Below are positions 13,735 to 19,169 of a stretch of 19,169 bases of DNA, in pieces (position 1 is the first letter of the stretch; each line of letters opens with the position of its first letter). The notes beneath the pieces were generated by a model. The model searched no databases. It worked only from the letters and a program-made list of their open reading frames with translations, and was not told the DNA's origin. Both the position numbers and the translations under genes were made by a program. Source of the DNA: Faecimorpha stercoravium (GTDB taxonomy: Bacteria; Bacillota; Clostridia; Lachnospirales; Bianqueaceae); NCBI GenBank assembly GCA_018712555.1, contig DVGT01000055.1, positions 1 to 19,169 on the forward strand, written 5' to 3'.

Positions 13735-14688
13735 ATGAGAAAAAATCTATCGCTTATCCTTTCGATTCTGCTCGTCCTGACTCTCTGCCTAGGTGGATGT
13801 AATCCCTCAGATCCTGATGAGTCTTCTGCACAAGAAGAAAGCTCCGTACTGGAAGAAGCCTCTCAGGTAGAAGAAAGCTCTGTGCCGGAAGAGTCTTCGC
13901 AACCAGAAGAAAGTTCCGTGCCCGAAGAGCCCTCGCAACCGGAGGAGAGTTTTGTGCCAGAGGAGCCCTCGCAACCAGAAGAGAGTTCTGTGCCAGAAGA
14001 GCCTTCGCAACCGGAGGAGAGTTTTGTGCCAGAGGAGCCCTCGCAACCAGAAGAGAGTTCTATGCCAGAAGATCCTTCTCTCTTGGTAGAGCGTCCCGCC
14101 TCTCCTTCTGCTGGCGACACGGAGGAGATGCTTGCCGCTTTCCGCGATATTGTTGCTTCCCTTGAAGAAGAACACGGGAAGACAACCGGGAAGGCGGATG
14201 GTCTCTGCTTCGTCAAGCTCATCGATCTGGATCGTGATGGCGTGGATGAGCTCTTCTGTGCTTGGGAAGTAGACCAGTATTGTTCCTATATGACCGAGAT
14301 CTACCAATGGATTGATCATGAGGCTGTTCTACTTCATCAGGAGACCAGTTATAATATTGGTACCAGTATCCAGCCTTGTGTATGTTTCTACATCGGAGAA
14401 GATACGGTTTACATTCCATATGGCAGCGAGAATTATTATGAGTATAAATCTTTGATCAATCATAAGATTGAAACCGCTTTTACAACATATTATTCTCAGG
14501 GTTATCCACTTTCCCCTGATGCTGGCCCCCACGAAATCAATGGAAACCCCTATCTTACCTATGATGAATATGCGCAAGCCATAGATGATTTAATTGGCGA
14601 TATGGAAAGAGTTTGTTATGAATTTATCGATATTGATAACGACCTCTTTCCTGATGAACATCCTCCTGTCATCATTGAAGTATTCTGA
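13735..14688 (+). CDS. Repeat-stalk lipoprotein 1
   Basis: This encodes 317 residues. A type II signal peptide ends in L-G-G-C (Cys22), so it is a membrane-anchored surface lipoprotein. Residues 34-117 are seven 12-residue repeats of consensus E-E-S-S-V-P-E-E-P-S-Q-P, an acidic, probably extended stalk. A C-terminal domain (about 130-317) contains the calcium-loop-like D-L-D-R-D-G-V-D-E-L and ends V-I-I-E-V-F. Compared with its paralogues it has extra cysteines (Q-Y-C-S, Q-P-C-V-C-F, V-C-Y-E-F). I do not recognise the domain's function; adhesion, substrate sensing or wall interaction are all possible. ATG 13735 follows GGAGGT (13722-13727). It is the first gene of an operon with genes 2 and 3; the gap to gene 2 is 26 bases. 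Confidence 0.85.
   Translation: MRKNLSLILSILLVLTLCLGGCNPSDPDESSAQEESSVLEEASQVEESSVPEESSQPEESSVPEEPSQPEESFVPEEPSQPEESSVPEEPSQPEESFVPEEPSQPEESSMPEDPSLLVERPASPSAGDTEEMLAAFRDIVASLEEEHGKTTGKADGLCFVKLIDLDRDGVDELFCAWEVDQYCSYMTEIYQWIDHEAVLLHQETSYNIGTSIQPCVCFYIGEDTVYIPYGSENYYEYKSLINHKIETAFTTYYSQGYPLSPDAGPHEINGNPYLTYDEYAQAIDDLIGDMERVCYEFIDIDNDLFPDEHPPVIIEVF
13834..14085 (+). repeat. 36-bp coding repeats, 7 units (gene 1)
   Basis: Seven in-frame 36-bp units encode E-E-S-S-V-P-E-E-P-S-Q-P variants. The first and last are degenerate. Units alternate Ser/Phe at position 4. The array length differs from paralogues (6 or 7 units). Confidence 0.93.
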
Positions 14689-14714
14689 CAGGAACCACCG
14701 AGGAGGTGTTGATT

Positions 14715-15614
14715 ATGAGAAAAAATCTATCTCTTATCCTCTCACTTCTGCTCGTCCTGACTCTCTGCCTAGGTGGATGTAATCCATCAGAGCCAGAGGA
14801 GTCTTCTATGCGGGAAGAAAGTTCCGTGCATGAAGAAGCCTCTCGGGAGGAAGAAAGTTCTGTGTCGGAAGAGCCTTCGCAACCAGAGGAGAGTTCCGTG
14901 CCAGAGGAGCCCTCGCAACCAGAAGAGAGTTCCGTACCAGAGGAGCCCTCGCATTCAGAGGAGAGTTTTGCGTCCGAAGAATCTTCACAACCAGAAGAGA
15001 GTTCTATGCCAGAAGATCCTTCTCTCTTGGTAGAGCGTCCCGCCTCTCCTTCTGCTGGCGACACGGAGGAGATGCTTGCCGCTTTCCGCGATGTTGTTGC
15101 TTCCCTTGAAGAAGAACACGGGAAAACAACTGGAAAGGCAGATGGCCTCTGCTTTGTCAAGCTCATCGATCTGGATCGTGATGGCGTGGATGAGCTCTTC
15201 TGTGCTTGGGAAGTCGCTCAGTATAACTTCTATATGACCGAAATCTACCAATGGATTGATCATGAGGCTGTTTTACTCCATCAGGAAACCAGTTTTAATC
15301 TTGGCACCAGTGTTCAGCCTAGTGTTCGCTTCTATATTGGGGATGATACGGTTTATATTCCATATGGTCATGAAAACTATTATGAGTATAGATCTTTGAT
15401 TGATCATAAGGTCGAAACTGCTTTTACCTTATATCAACCTTATGATCCAGATCAACCAAATGAAATTAATGGAATCCCTTATGCTACTTTCGATGAATAT
15501 ACACAGGCTCTGGATAATCTATTAAGTGGTATGGAAACGGTGAATTATTACTTCATCGATATTACCTATCCCTATGCTGATGAGTTTCCTCCTGTCATTA
15601 TTGAAGTATTCTGA
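14715..15614 (+). CDS. Repeat-stalk lipoprotein 2
   Basis: This encodes 299 residues with the same architecture as gene 1: lipobox Cys22, a 12-residue repeat stalk (34-105, six units) and a C-terminal domain with D-L-D-R-D-G-V-D-E-L, ending V-I-I-E-V-F. The C-terminal domain is of the same type as in genes 1 and 4, with about 18 residues of variable sequence near Y-Q-P-Y-D-P-D-Q-P (around 240) and without the extra cysteines of gene 1. The stalk is more degenerate (H-S and F-A-S variants). ATG 14715 follows GAGGAGGT. The short spacer to gene 1 is nearly identical to that between genes 2 and 3, so the unit was copied with its ribosome site. Confidence 0.85.
   Translation: MRKNLSLILSLLLVLTLCLGGCNPSEPEESSMREESSVHEEASREEESSVSEEPSQPEESSVPEEPSQPEESSVPEEPSHSEESFASEESSQPEESSMPEDPSLLVERPASPSAGDTEEMLAAFRDVVASLEEEHGKTTGKADGLCFVKLIDLDRDGVDELFCAWEVAQYNFYMTEIYQWIDHEAVLLHQETSFNLGTSVQPSVRFYIGDDTVYIPYGHENYYEYRSLIDHKVETAFTLYQPYDPDQPNEINGIPYATFDEYTQALDNLLSGMETVNYYFIDITYPYADEFPPVIIEVF
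14814..15029 (+). repeat. 36-bp coding repeats, 6 units (gene 2)
   Basis: Six in-frame units of the E-E-S-S-V-P-E-E-P-S-Q-P family, more diverged than in the paralogues, suggesting an older or less homogenised array. Confidence 0.92.
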
Positions 15615-15640
15615 CAGGAACCACCAAGGAGGTGTTGATT

Positions 15641-16549
15641 ATGAGAAAAAATCTATCGCTTATCCTTTCGATTCTGCTCGTCCTGACTCTCTGCCTGGGT
15701 GGATGTAATCCCTCAGATCCTGATGAGTCTTCTGCACAAGAAGAAAGCTCCGTACTGGAAGAAGCCTCTCAGGTAGAAGAAAGCTCTGTGCCGGAAGAGT
15801 TTTCGCAACCAGAAGAAAGTTCCGTGCCGGAGGAGCCCTCGCAACCGGAAGAGAGTTCTGTGCCAGAAGAGCCTTCGCAACCAGAAGAGAGTTCTGTGCC
15901 AGAAGAGCCCTCGCAACCGGAGGAGAGTTCCGTGCCAGAAGAATCCTTAGAAACATTAGAAAGCGTCTACCTTGAAATCATTAATGACTTGATTCATGAA
16001 TATGGAGAGGGTACAATTGCAAGTCAGTCTGATCCATATCCTCAAGAAGCTCTTGTTGGCCTTGTTGTTGCAAAACTGATTGATTTTGATCAAGATGGAC
16101 AACCAGAATTATTCTGCAGTTATAGAAGTATGGATGATGCCCTCGCCCCCATTGCTCACCAAACAGTTTATGGAGTAAAAAATGGTTCTGTCCAAATCCT
16201 GTTTCACGAAGATGCTGGTTCTAAAGGAGGCGCGAATCCAGGCTCTACCATTCAAATTCACAACGATGGAACTCCTTATATTTTTCGTTATGATGGTTCC
16301 GTCGTCGATTATCTAGCCCTGCAGGATGATGAATTTATCTTGGCTCATCAGATAAATTATGACACTTCTTCTTGGGACGACACGCAGATGACATCTCAAG
16401 AACTCTCTGAATATCTCAATGAATTTTGGATGAATGCATCCACTCCTGTTTCTGTATGGTATCTGAATCCTGATGCTACAGATTTTTCTCAGATACTTCT
16501 AGATACGCAAGCTACTATACAATCCCTGCAGGAAATGGAAAATGCGTAA
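15641..16549 (+). CDS. Repeat-stalk lipoprotein 3 with divergent C-terminal domain
   Basis: This encodes 302 residues. The first 60 or so codons are almost base-for-base those of gene 1 (I count two differences in the first 187 bases), and residues 34-105 are six stalk repeats. After the stalk the protein changes: residues 106-302 share little with genes 1, 2 and 4. They keep only the core K-L-I-D-F-D-Q-D-G-Q-P-E-L-F-C, so the domain is a remote relative rather than unrelated. It ends in a helix with D-T-Q-A-T-I-Q-S-L-Q-E. It is a surface lipoprotein with a presumably different ligand. The abrupt similarity break at the stalk end points to recombination or gene conversion. It is the last gene of the operon. 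Confidence 0.85.
   Translation: MRKNLSLILSILLVLTLCLGGCNPSDPDESSAQEESSVLEEASQVEESSVPEEFSQPEESSVPEEPSQPEESSVPEEPSQPEESSVPEEPSQPEESSVPEESLETLESVYLEIINDLIHEYGEGTIASQSDPYPQEALVGLVVAKLIDFDQDGQPELFCSYRSMDDALAPIAHQTVYGVKNGSVQILFHEDAGSKGGANPGSTIQIHNDGTPYIFRYDGSVVDYLALQDDEFILAHQINYDTSSWDDTQMTSQELSEYLNEFWMNASTPVSVWYLNPDATDFSQILLDTQATIQSLQEMENA
15740..15955 (+). repeat. 36-bp coding repeats, 6 units (gene 3)
   Basis: Six in-frame units; units 3-5 encode the identical 12 residues, so this array looks the most homogenised of the four. The last unit runs into the divergent domain. Confidence 0.92.
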
Positions 16550-16690
16550 TATGGTGTTTTATAGCACTCTTTTGTGTTATGGCAGACGCTCTTTATAGCA
16601 CTGTCGCACTTAGATGCTTACTTTATTTCCCTAAGCTTCTCAAAACGCTATACAGTTATTGAATTGTAATAATATTTAATGATTCTGTTA

Positions 16691-16719
16691 TTGTATTTTA
16701 GGCAACTTTCGAATATACT
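16691..16719 (+). promoter_or_regulatory. Promoter of lipoprotein gene 4
   Basis: TTGTAT (16691-16696) and TATACT (16714-16719) are 17 bases apart, the counterpart of the promoter at 13543-13571. Confidence 0.7.
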
Positions 16720-16747
16720 GAGGATAGAAAGAAACTCATCCAAAGAT

Positions 16748-16794
16748 GCGATTGTGGAGAGTTAAAAAATTTTACCTCCTTTTTCCACAATCGC
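16748..16794 (+). ncRNA. Leader RNA hairpin, copy 2
   Basis: A perfect 11-bp stem: GCGATTGTGGA (16748-16758) with TCCACAATCGC (16784-16794). The first arm is identical to copy 1. The second arm differs at two positions that both keep pairing. Confidence 0.5.
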
Positions 16795-16882
16795 CGAATA
16801 TCTTTTCTGGGTTTCCTTGGAACCGTTTCTCCGCGGATATTTACCGCATTCTTGCATTCTCAAATTGATGGAGGTGTTGATC

Positions 16883-17827
16883 ATGAGAAAAAATCTATCG
16901 CTTATCCTTTCGATTCTGCTTGTCCTGACTCTCTGCCTGGGTGGATGTAATCCATCAGAGCCTGATGAGTCTTCTACACGAGAAGAAAGCTCCGTACTGG
17001 AAGAAGCCTCTCAGGTAGAAGAAAGCTCTGTGCCGGAAGAGCCTTCGCAACTTGAGGAGAGTTCCGTGCCAGAGGAGCCCTCGCAACCTGAGGAGAGTTT
17101 TGTGCCAGAGGAGCCCTCGCAACCGGAGGAGAGTTCCGTACCAGAGGAGCCTTCGCAACCGGAGGAGAGTTCTGCGTCCGAAGAATCTTCGCAACCAGAA
17201 GAAAGTTCTATGCCAGAAGATCCTTCTCTCTTGGTAGAGCGTCCCGCCTCACCTTCTGCTGGCGACACGGAGGAGATGCTTGCCGCTTTCCGCGATGTTG
17301 TTGCTTCCCTTGAAGAAGAACACGGAAAGACAACTGGAAAGGCAGATGGCCTCTGCTTTGTCAAGCTCATCGATCTGGATCGTGATGGCGTGGATGAACT
17401 CTTCTGTGCTTGGGAAGTCGCTCAGTATAACTTCTATATGACCGAAATCTACCAATGGATTGATAACGAGGCTGTTTTACTCCACCAGGAAACCAGTTTT
17501 AATCAGGGTACCAGCGTTCAGCCTACTGTTCGCTTCTACATCGGGGATGATACCGTTTATATTCCATATGGTCATGAAAACTATTATGAGTATAGATCTT
17601 TAGTTAATCATAAGATCGAAACTGCTTTTACAGTGTTTTATTCTTTTGATTCCGACAATACCCATGAGGTTAATGGCATTCCTTGTACTACATATGATGA
17701 GTTTATGCAAGCCCTCGATGATATATTAGGTGATATGGAAGCGTTGAATTATCACTTCATCGATATTACCTATCCCTATGCTGATGATTTTCCGCCTATC
17801 ACCCCTGTCATCATTGAAGTATTCTGA
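16883..17827 (+). CDS. Repeat-stalk lipoprotein 4
   Basis: This encodes 314 residues: lipobox Cys22, seven stalk repeats (34-117) and a C-terminal domain very close to that of gene 2 (D-L-D-R-D-G-V-D-E-L; W-E-V-A-Q-Y-N-F-Y; Y-G-H-E-N-Y-Y-E-Y). It has a different variable segment (F-Y-S-F-D-S-D-N-T-H) and an inserted I-T-P before V-I-I-E-V-F. It has its own copy of the promoter, leader hairpin and ribosome site, so it can be expressed independently of genes 1-3. ATG 16883 follows GGAGGT. The function is not recognised. A stranded tail of a gene-3-type paralogue follows in the same reading register after its stop. Confidence 0.85.
   Translation: MRKNLSLILSILLVLTLCLGGCNPSEPDESSTREESSVLEEASQVEESSVPEEPSQLEESSVPEEPSQPEESFVPEEPSQPEESSVPEEPSQPEESSASEESSQPEESSMPEDPSLLVERPASPSAGDTEEMLAAFRDVVASLEEEHGKTTGKADGLCFVKLIDLDRDGVDELFCAWEVAQYNFYMTEIYQWIDNEAVLLHQETSFNQGTSVQPTVRFYIGDDTVYIPYGHENYYEYRSLVNHKIETAFTVFYSFDSDNTHEVNGIPCTTYDEFMQALDDILGDMEALNYHFIDITYPYADDFPPITPVIIEVF
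16982..17233 (+). repeat. 36-bp coding repeats, 7 units (gene 4)
   Basis: Seven in-frame units of the same family. Its penultimate unit shares the S-A-S-E-E-S-S-Q-P variant type with gene 2, so units have been exchanged between paralogues. Confidence 0.92.
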
Positions 17828-17915
17828 CAGAAACATTGCAGAAGATGGAAAAGGCGTTCAAGTCCTATCTGATACTCAGGAAACCATAGAATATCTGCAA
17901 AAACTGGCTGGATAA
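17826..17915 (+). pseudogene. Stranded 3' tail of a gene-3-type lipoprotein
   Basis: An open frame with no start of its own ends V-L-S-D-T-Q-E-T-I-E-Y-L-Q-K-L-A-G at TAA 17913-17915. It matches the end of lipoprotein 3 (L-L-D-T-Q-A-T-I-Q-S-L-Q-E). It begins at or just after the gene-4 stop, so gene 4 appears to have replaced most of a former gene-3-type copy. It is not expected to be translated. Confidence 0.65.
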
Positions 17916-17950
17916 AAAAAGCCTCCGGGATTTTATTCCCGGAGGTACTC
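17914..17950. terminator. Bidirectional terminator between convergent genes
   Basis: CCTCCGGGA (17922-17930) and TCCCGGAGG (17937-17945) form a 9-bp stem. It is preceded by seven A residues, which gives a strong U-tract on the minus strand, and followed by ACTCTTTT on the plus strand. It serves the LysM gene mainly, and probably the lipoprotein genes. Confidence 0.88.
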
Positions 17951-17957
17951 TTTTATA

Positions 17958-18878
17958 TCAATTAACCTGTAACATGTCTTTCCAGGTTGCAATACCAATA
18001 ATCCCATCGGCTACCAAACCATGATCCTGCTGATACTGAATTGTTGCATTGACACTTTCTGTCCAGAAATCTCCATCAATACCGGAGTTAGGCAGAGAAT
18101 ATCCATACGCTACCAGCATGGTCTGTGCAAATGTTGCTAAGGGTCCCACTGTCCCTTTTTCGACCTCTGCGTACACCGCTACAGATGCTGTTTCACTACC
18201 CCAGATGCCATCTACCGTAATCTGGGCTACTCCTGCGTCGCAGACGGCCTGCTGAAACATTCGAATATAATCCCGACGTCCAGATACTGGAATCTTAATT
18301 TCCTGTCCAACATAGATTGTATCTGGATCCGAGATACTATTATATGCCGCGACTTCCGCGACCGTCAGGCCATAGGACACTGCGATCCTTCCCAATGAAT
18401 CCCCACTTTTTACGATATACGTGGTATAACTCTGACTGCTTCCTGTGGGAATATAAAGGACTTGCCCCACATAAATCAGATTTACATCACTGATTCCATT
18501 GTAATCAGCAATAGCCTGCGCCGTTGTACCATATCTGGCCGCAATGTCATTCAGTGTATCTCCTTCCTGGACGATGTAAGTGATCACATCGGGATCCTCG
18601 GGCTCTTCTGGCTCCGTTACTTCTGTATTAGGGATGTAGAAAACATCACCCGTTTGAATATTGTTAGGATTACTAATATGGTTCTGTTTTATAATCCACT
18701 CCACAGGTACATTATACCTCGCGGCAATTCCATTAAGTGTATCAGAGGATTCTACCATATGCCAGGTTCCGTGCTCATCTGAATCAAATAAAGGGTAACC
18801 ATAGCCAGAAATATCCGTACTATTAATATCATGTTTTCTAGCTTTTACACTACTAGTCCAATTTAGCAAACTAGCCAT
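17958..18878 (-). CDS. Triple-LysM peptidoglycan-binding protein
   Basis: This encodes 306 residues with no signal peptide or membrane segment. There are three LysM domains, at about 39-84, 99-145 and 152-198 (each with the G/S-D-T/S-L-x-x-I-A pattern and ending Y-I-P or K-I-P). They are joined by an acidic Pro linker (T-E-P-E-E-P-E-D-P). A degenerate and then a complete PG_binding_1-type module follow (about 204-240 and 246-304, with G-I-D-G-D-F-W and D-G-I-I-G-I-A-T-W). There is no hydrolase domain, so it should bind wall or cortex glycan rather than cut it. Without a secretion signal it could be a mother-cell protein of the spore coat or cortex, like SafA, or be released by lysis. ATG 18878 has GGAGGG at good spacing; an in-frame TTG at 18896 does not. 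Confidence 0.88.
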   Translation of the reverse strand: MASLLNWTSSVKARKHDINSTDISGYGYPLFDSDEHGTWHMVESSDTLNGIAARYNVPVEWIIKQNHISNPNNIQTGDVFYIPNTEVTEPEEPEDPDVITYIVQEGDTLNDIAARYGTTAQAIADYNGISDVNLIYVGQVLYIPTGSSQSYTTYIVKSGDSLGRIAVSYGLTVAEVAAYNSISDPDTIYVGQEIKIPVSGRRDYIRMFQQAVCDAGVAQITVDGIWGSETASVAVYAEVEKGTVGPLATFAQTMLVAYGYSLPNSGIDGDFWTESVNATIQYQQDHGLVADGIIGIATWKDMLQVN

Positions 18879-18960
18879 AGGGACACCCTCCACCAATCAA
18901 CAAATACACACAGACAGGCCGCCGCTAAATTGTAGGGATTTGCTTCAAAAAACCGCATAA

Positions 18961-18984
18961 ATCCGCCGTTTTCGGATGGTGGAT
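18961..18984 (+). repeat. Small hairpin upstream of repA
   Basis: ATCCGCC (18961-18967) and GGTGGAT (18978-18984) form a 7-bp stem with one G-U pair, next to the terminator-like hairpin. The interval 18879-19053 has no gene that I can support. Confidence 0.4.
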
Positions 18985-18989
18985 ATTTC

Positions 18990-19024
18990 AAAAGGTGTTG
19001 CTTTCGGGCAGCGCCTTTTGTTTT
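18990..19024 (+). terminator. Terminator-like hairpin in front of repA
   Basis: AAAAGGTGTTGC (18990-19001) pairs with GCAGCGCCTTTT (19008-19019) over 12 bp with two G-U pairs, followed by GTTTTG. It sits 30 bases before the repA start codon, so it either insulates the element from host transcripts or attenuates repA. Confidence 0.65.
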
Positions 19025-19053
19025 GCCGGTCTGAAAGAAAAGGGGGTGAAAAC

Positions 19054-19169
19054 ATGGCCGAGCCGGGTGCATTGGATTACTTTTACGGAACCGAGGCAGA
19101 GCAATATACCTTTTACCGGATTCCGAAGGTGTTGTTTACCGACCCCGGCTTCCGGCGCATAACAGCAGA
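19054..19169 (+). CDS. repA: Replication initiator protein A, N-terminal part (runs off the window)
   Basis: The first 38 codons are present. The segment D-Y-F-Y-G-T-E-A-E-Q-Y-T-F-Y-R-I-P-K, then V-L-F-T-D, is the typical opening of RepA_N-type replication initiators found in Tn1549-like integrative conjugative elements and low-GC plasmids of Firmicutes. There it leads a winged-helix DNA-binding domain. The ATG has AGGGGG about eight bases upstream. In such elements repA commonly stands near one end with parA and transfer genes behind it, so a conjugative element probably continues to the right. The C-terminal part is outside the window. Confidence 0.82.
   Translation, partial: MAEPGALDYFYGTEAEQYTFYRIPKVLFTDPGFRRITA

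Larger units (their letters stand above)
16633..16882 (+). repeat. Duplicated upstream region, copy 2
   Basis: This stretch of about 250 bases matches 13487-13734. Further left, 15 bases of the fumarase terminator region are also copied (16567-16581), but the proximal hairpin arm is not. The remaining gap 16550-16632 holds only a weak inverted repeat (ATAGCAC/GTGTTAT, 16561-16580) and no gene that I can support. Confidence 0.9.

Noticed and set aside
13834..17233. 36-bp repeats resembling CRISPR repeat length
   Set aside because: The repeats are contiguous without spacers, stay in frame and encode the lipoprotein stalk, so they are coding repeats.
13807..17370. Long minus-strand open frames across the lipoprotein genes
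   Set aside because: They are low-complexity mirror images of the 36-bp repeats, lack ribosome sites and run opposite to well-supported genes.
1..19040. Similarity between CCGG..TGAAAGAA near 19026 and the reverse complement near 10-31, as element ends
   Set aside because: The match is short and interrupted, and nothing else near base 1 suggests a mobile-element end.
18863..19072. 69-codon minus-strand frame with a hydrophobic stretch at the element border
   Set aside because: It overlaps repA's start, the terminator hairpin and the LysM start, and no good ribosome site supports it.

Overview
The window looks like the chromosome of an endospore-forming, probably gut-dwelling member of the Bacillota class Clostridia (Lachnospiraceae or a close relative). 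The evidence is strong Shine-Dalgarno sites (GGAGG) throughout, a YlmC/YmxH-type PRC-barrel protein, a PdaB-like polysaccharide deacetylase, a two-subunit class I (Fe-S) fumarase, M18 and M42 aminopeptidases, and lipoproteins with acidic Ser/Pro stalks. No rRNA, tRNA or CRISPR array was seen.

Layout. 1-340: regulatory DNA, including a strong leftward promoter with a CsoR-like palindrome for a gene outside the window, then a tiny Cys-rich protein gene (340-525). 624-2527: a DUF815 AAA+ ATPase and a divergent XRE regulator whose promoter is followed by TTGCAAG-type operator half-sites. 2570-4744: a PdaB-like deacetylase, an ApbE-type flavin transferase lipoprotein, and a YlmC/YmxH protein. 4817-8150: a rightward operon of a small membrane protein, two xylose-isomerase-like TIM-barrel enzymes and a Gfo/Idh/MocA oxidoreductase, probably a sugar-derivative or glycoside catabolic module, closed by a strong bidirectional terminator. 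8229-11809 (leftward): M18 aminopeptidase, then an AraC regulator translationally coupled to an M42 peptidase. The AraC leader holds a consensus promoter, a palindromic operator and a terminator-like hairpin just before its ribosome binding site. 11975-13381: fumarase alpha and beta subunits with promoter and terminator.

13428-17915 is the most unusual part: four paralogous lipoprotein genes. Each has an almost identical signal peptide and a stalk of 6-7 copies of a 12-residue (36-bp) Glu/Ser/Pro repeat, followed by a C-terminal domain with a DxDxDG calcium-type loop. Genes 1-3 form an operon. Gene 4 has its own copy of the gene-1 promoter and leader. Gene 3 joins the shared N-terminal half to a strongly diverged C-terminal domain, and a tail of that second type is stranded behind gene 4. 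The locus therefore looks like a surface-lipoprotein family evolving by tandem duplication and recombination through its repeats.

17958-18878 is a leftward gene for a protein with three LysM domains and a peptidoglycan-binding module but no signal peptide. The last 116 bases begin a RepA-type replication initiator typical of Tn1549-like integrative conjugative elements, so the right edge is probably the start of a mobile element.
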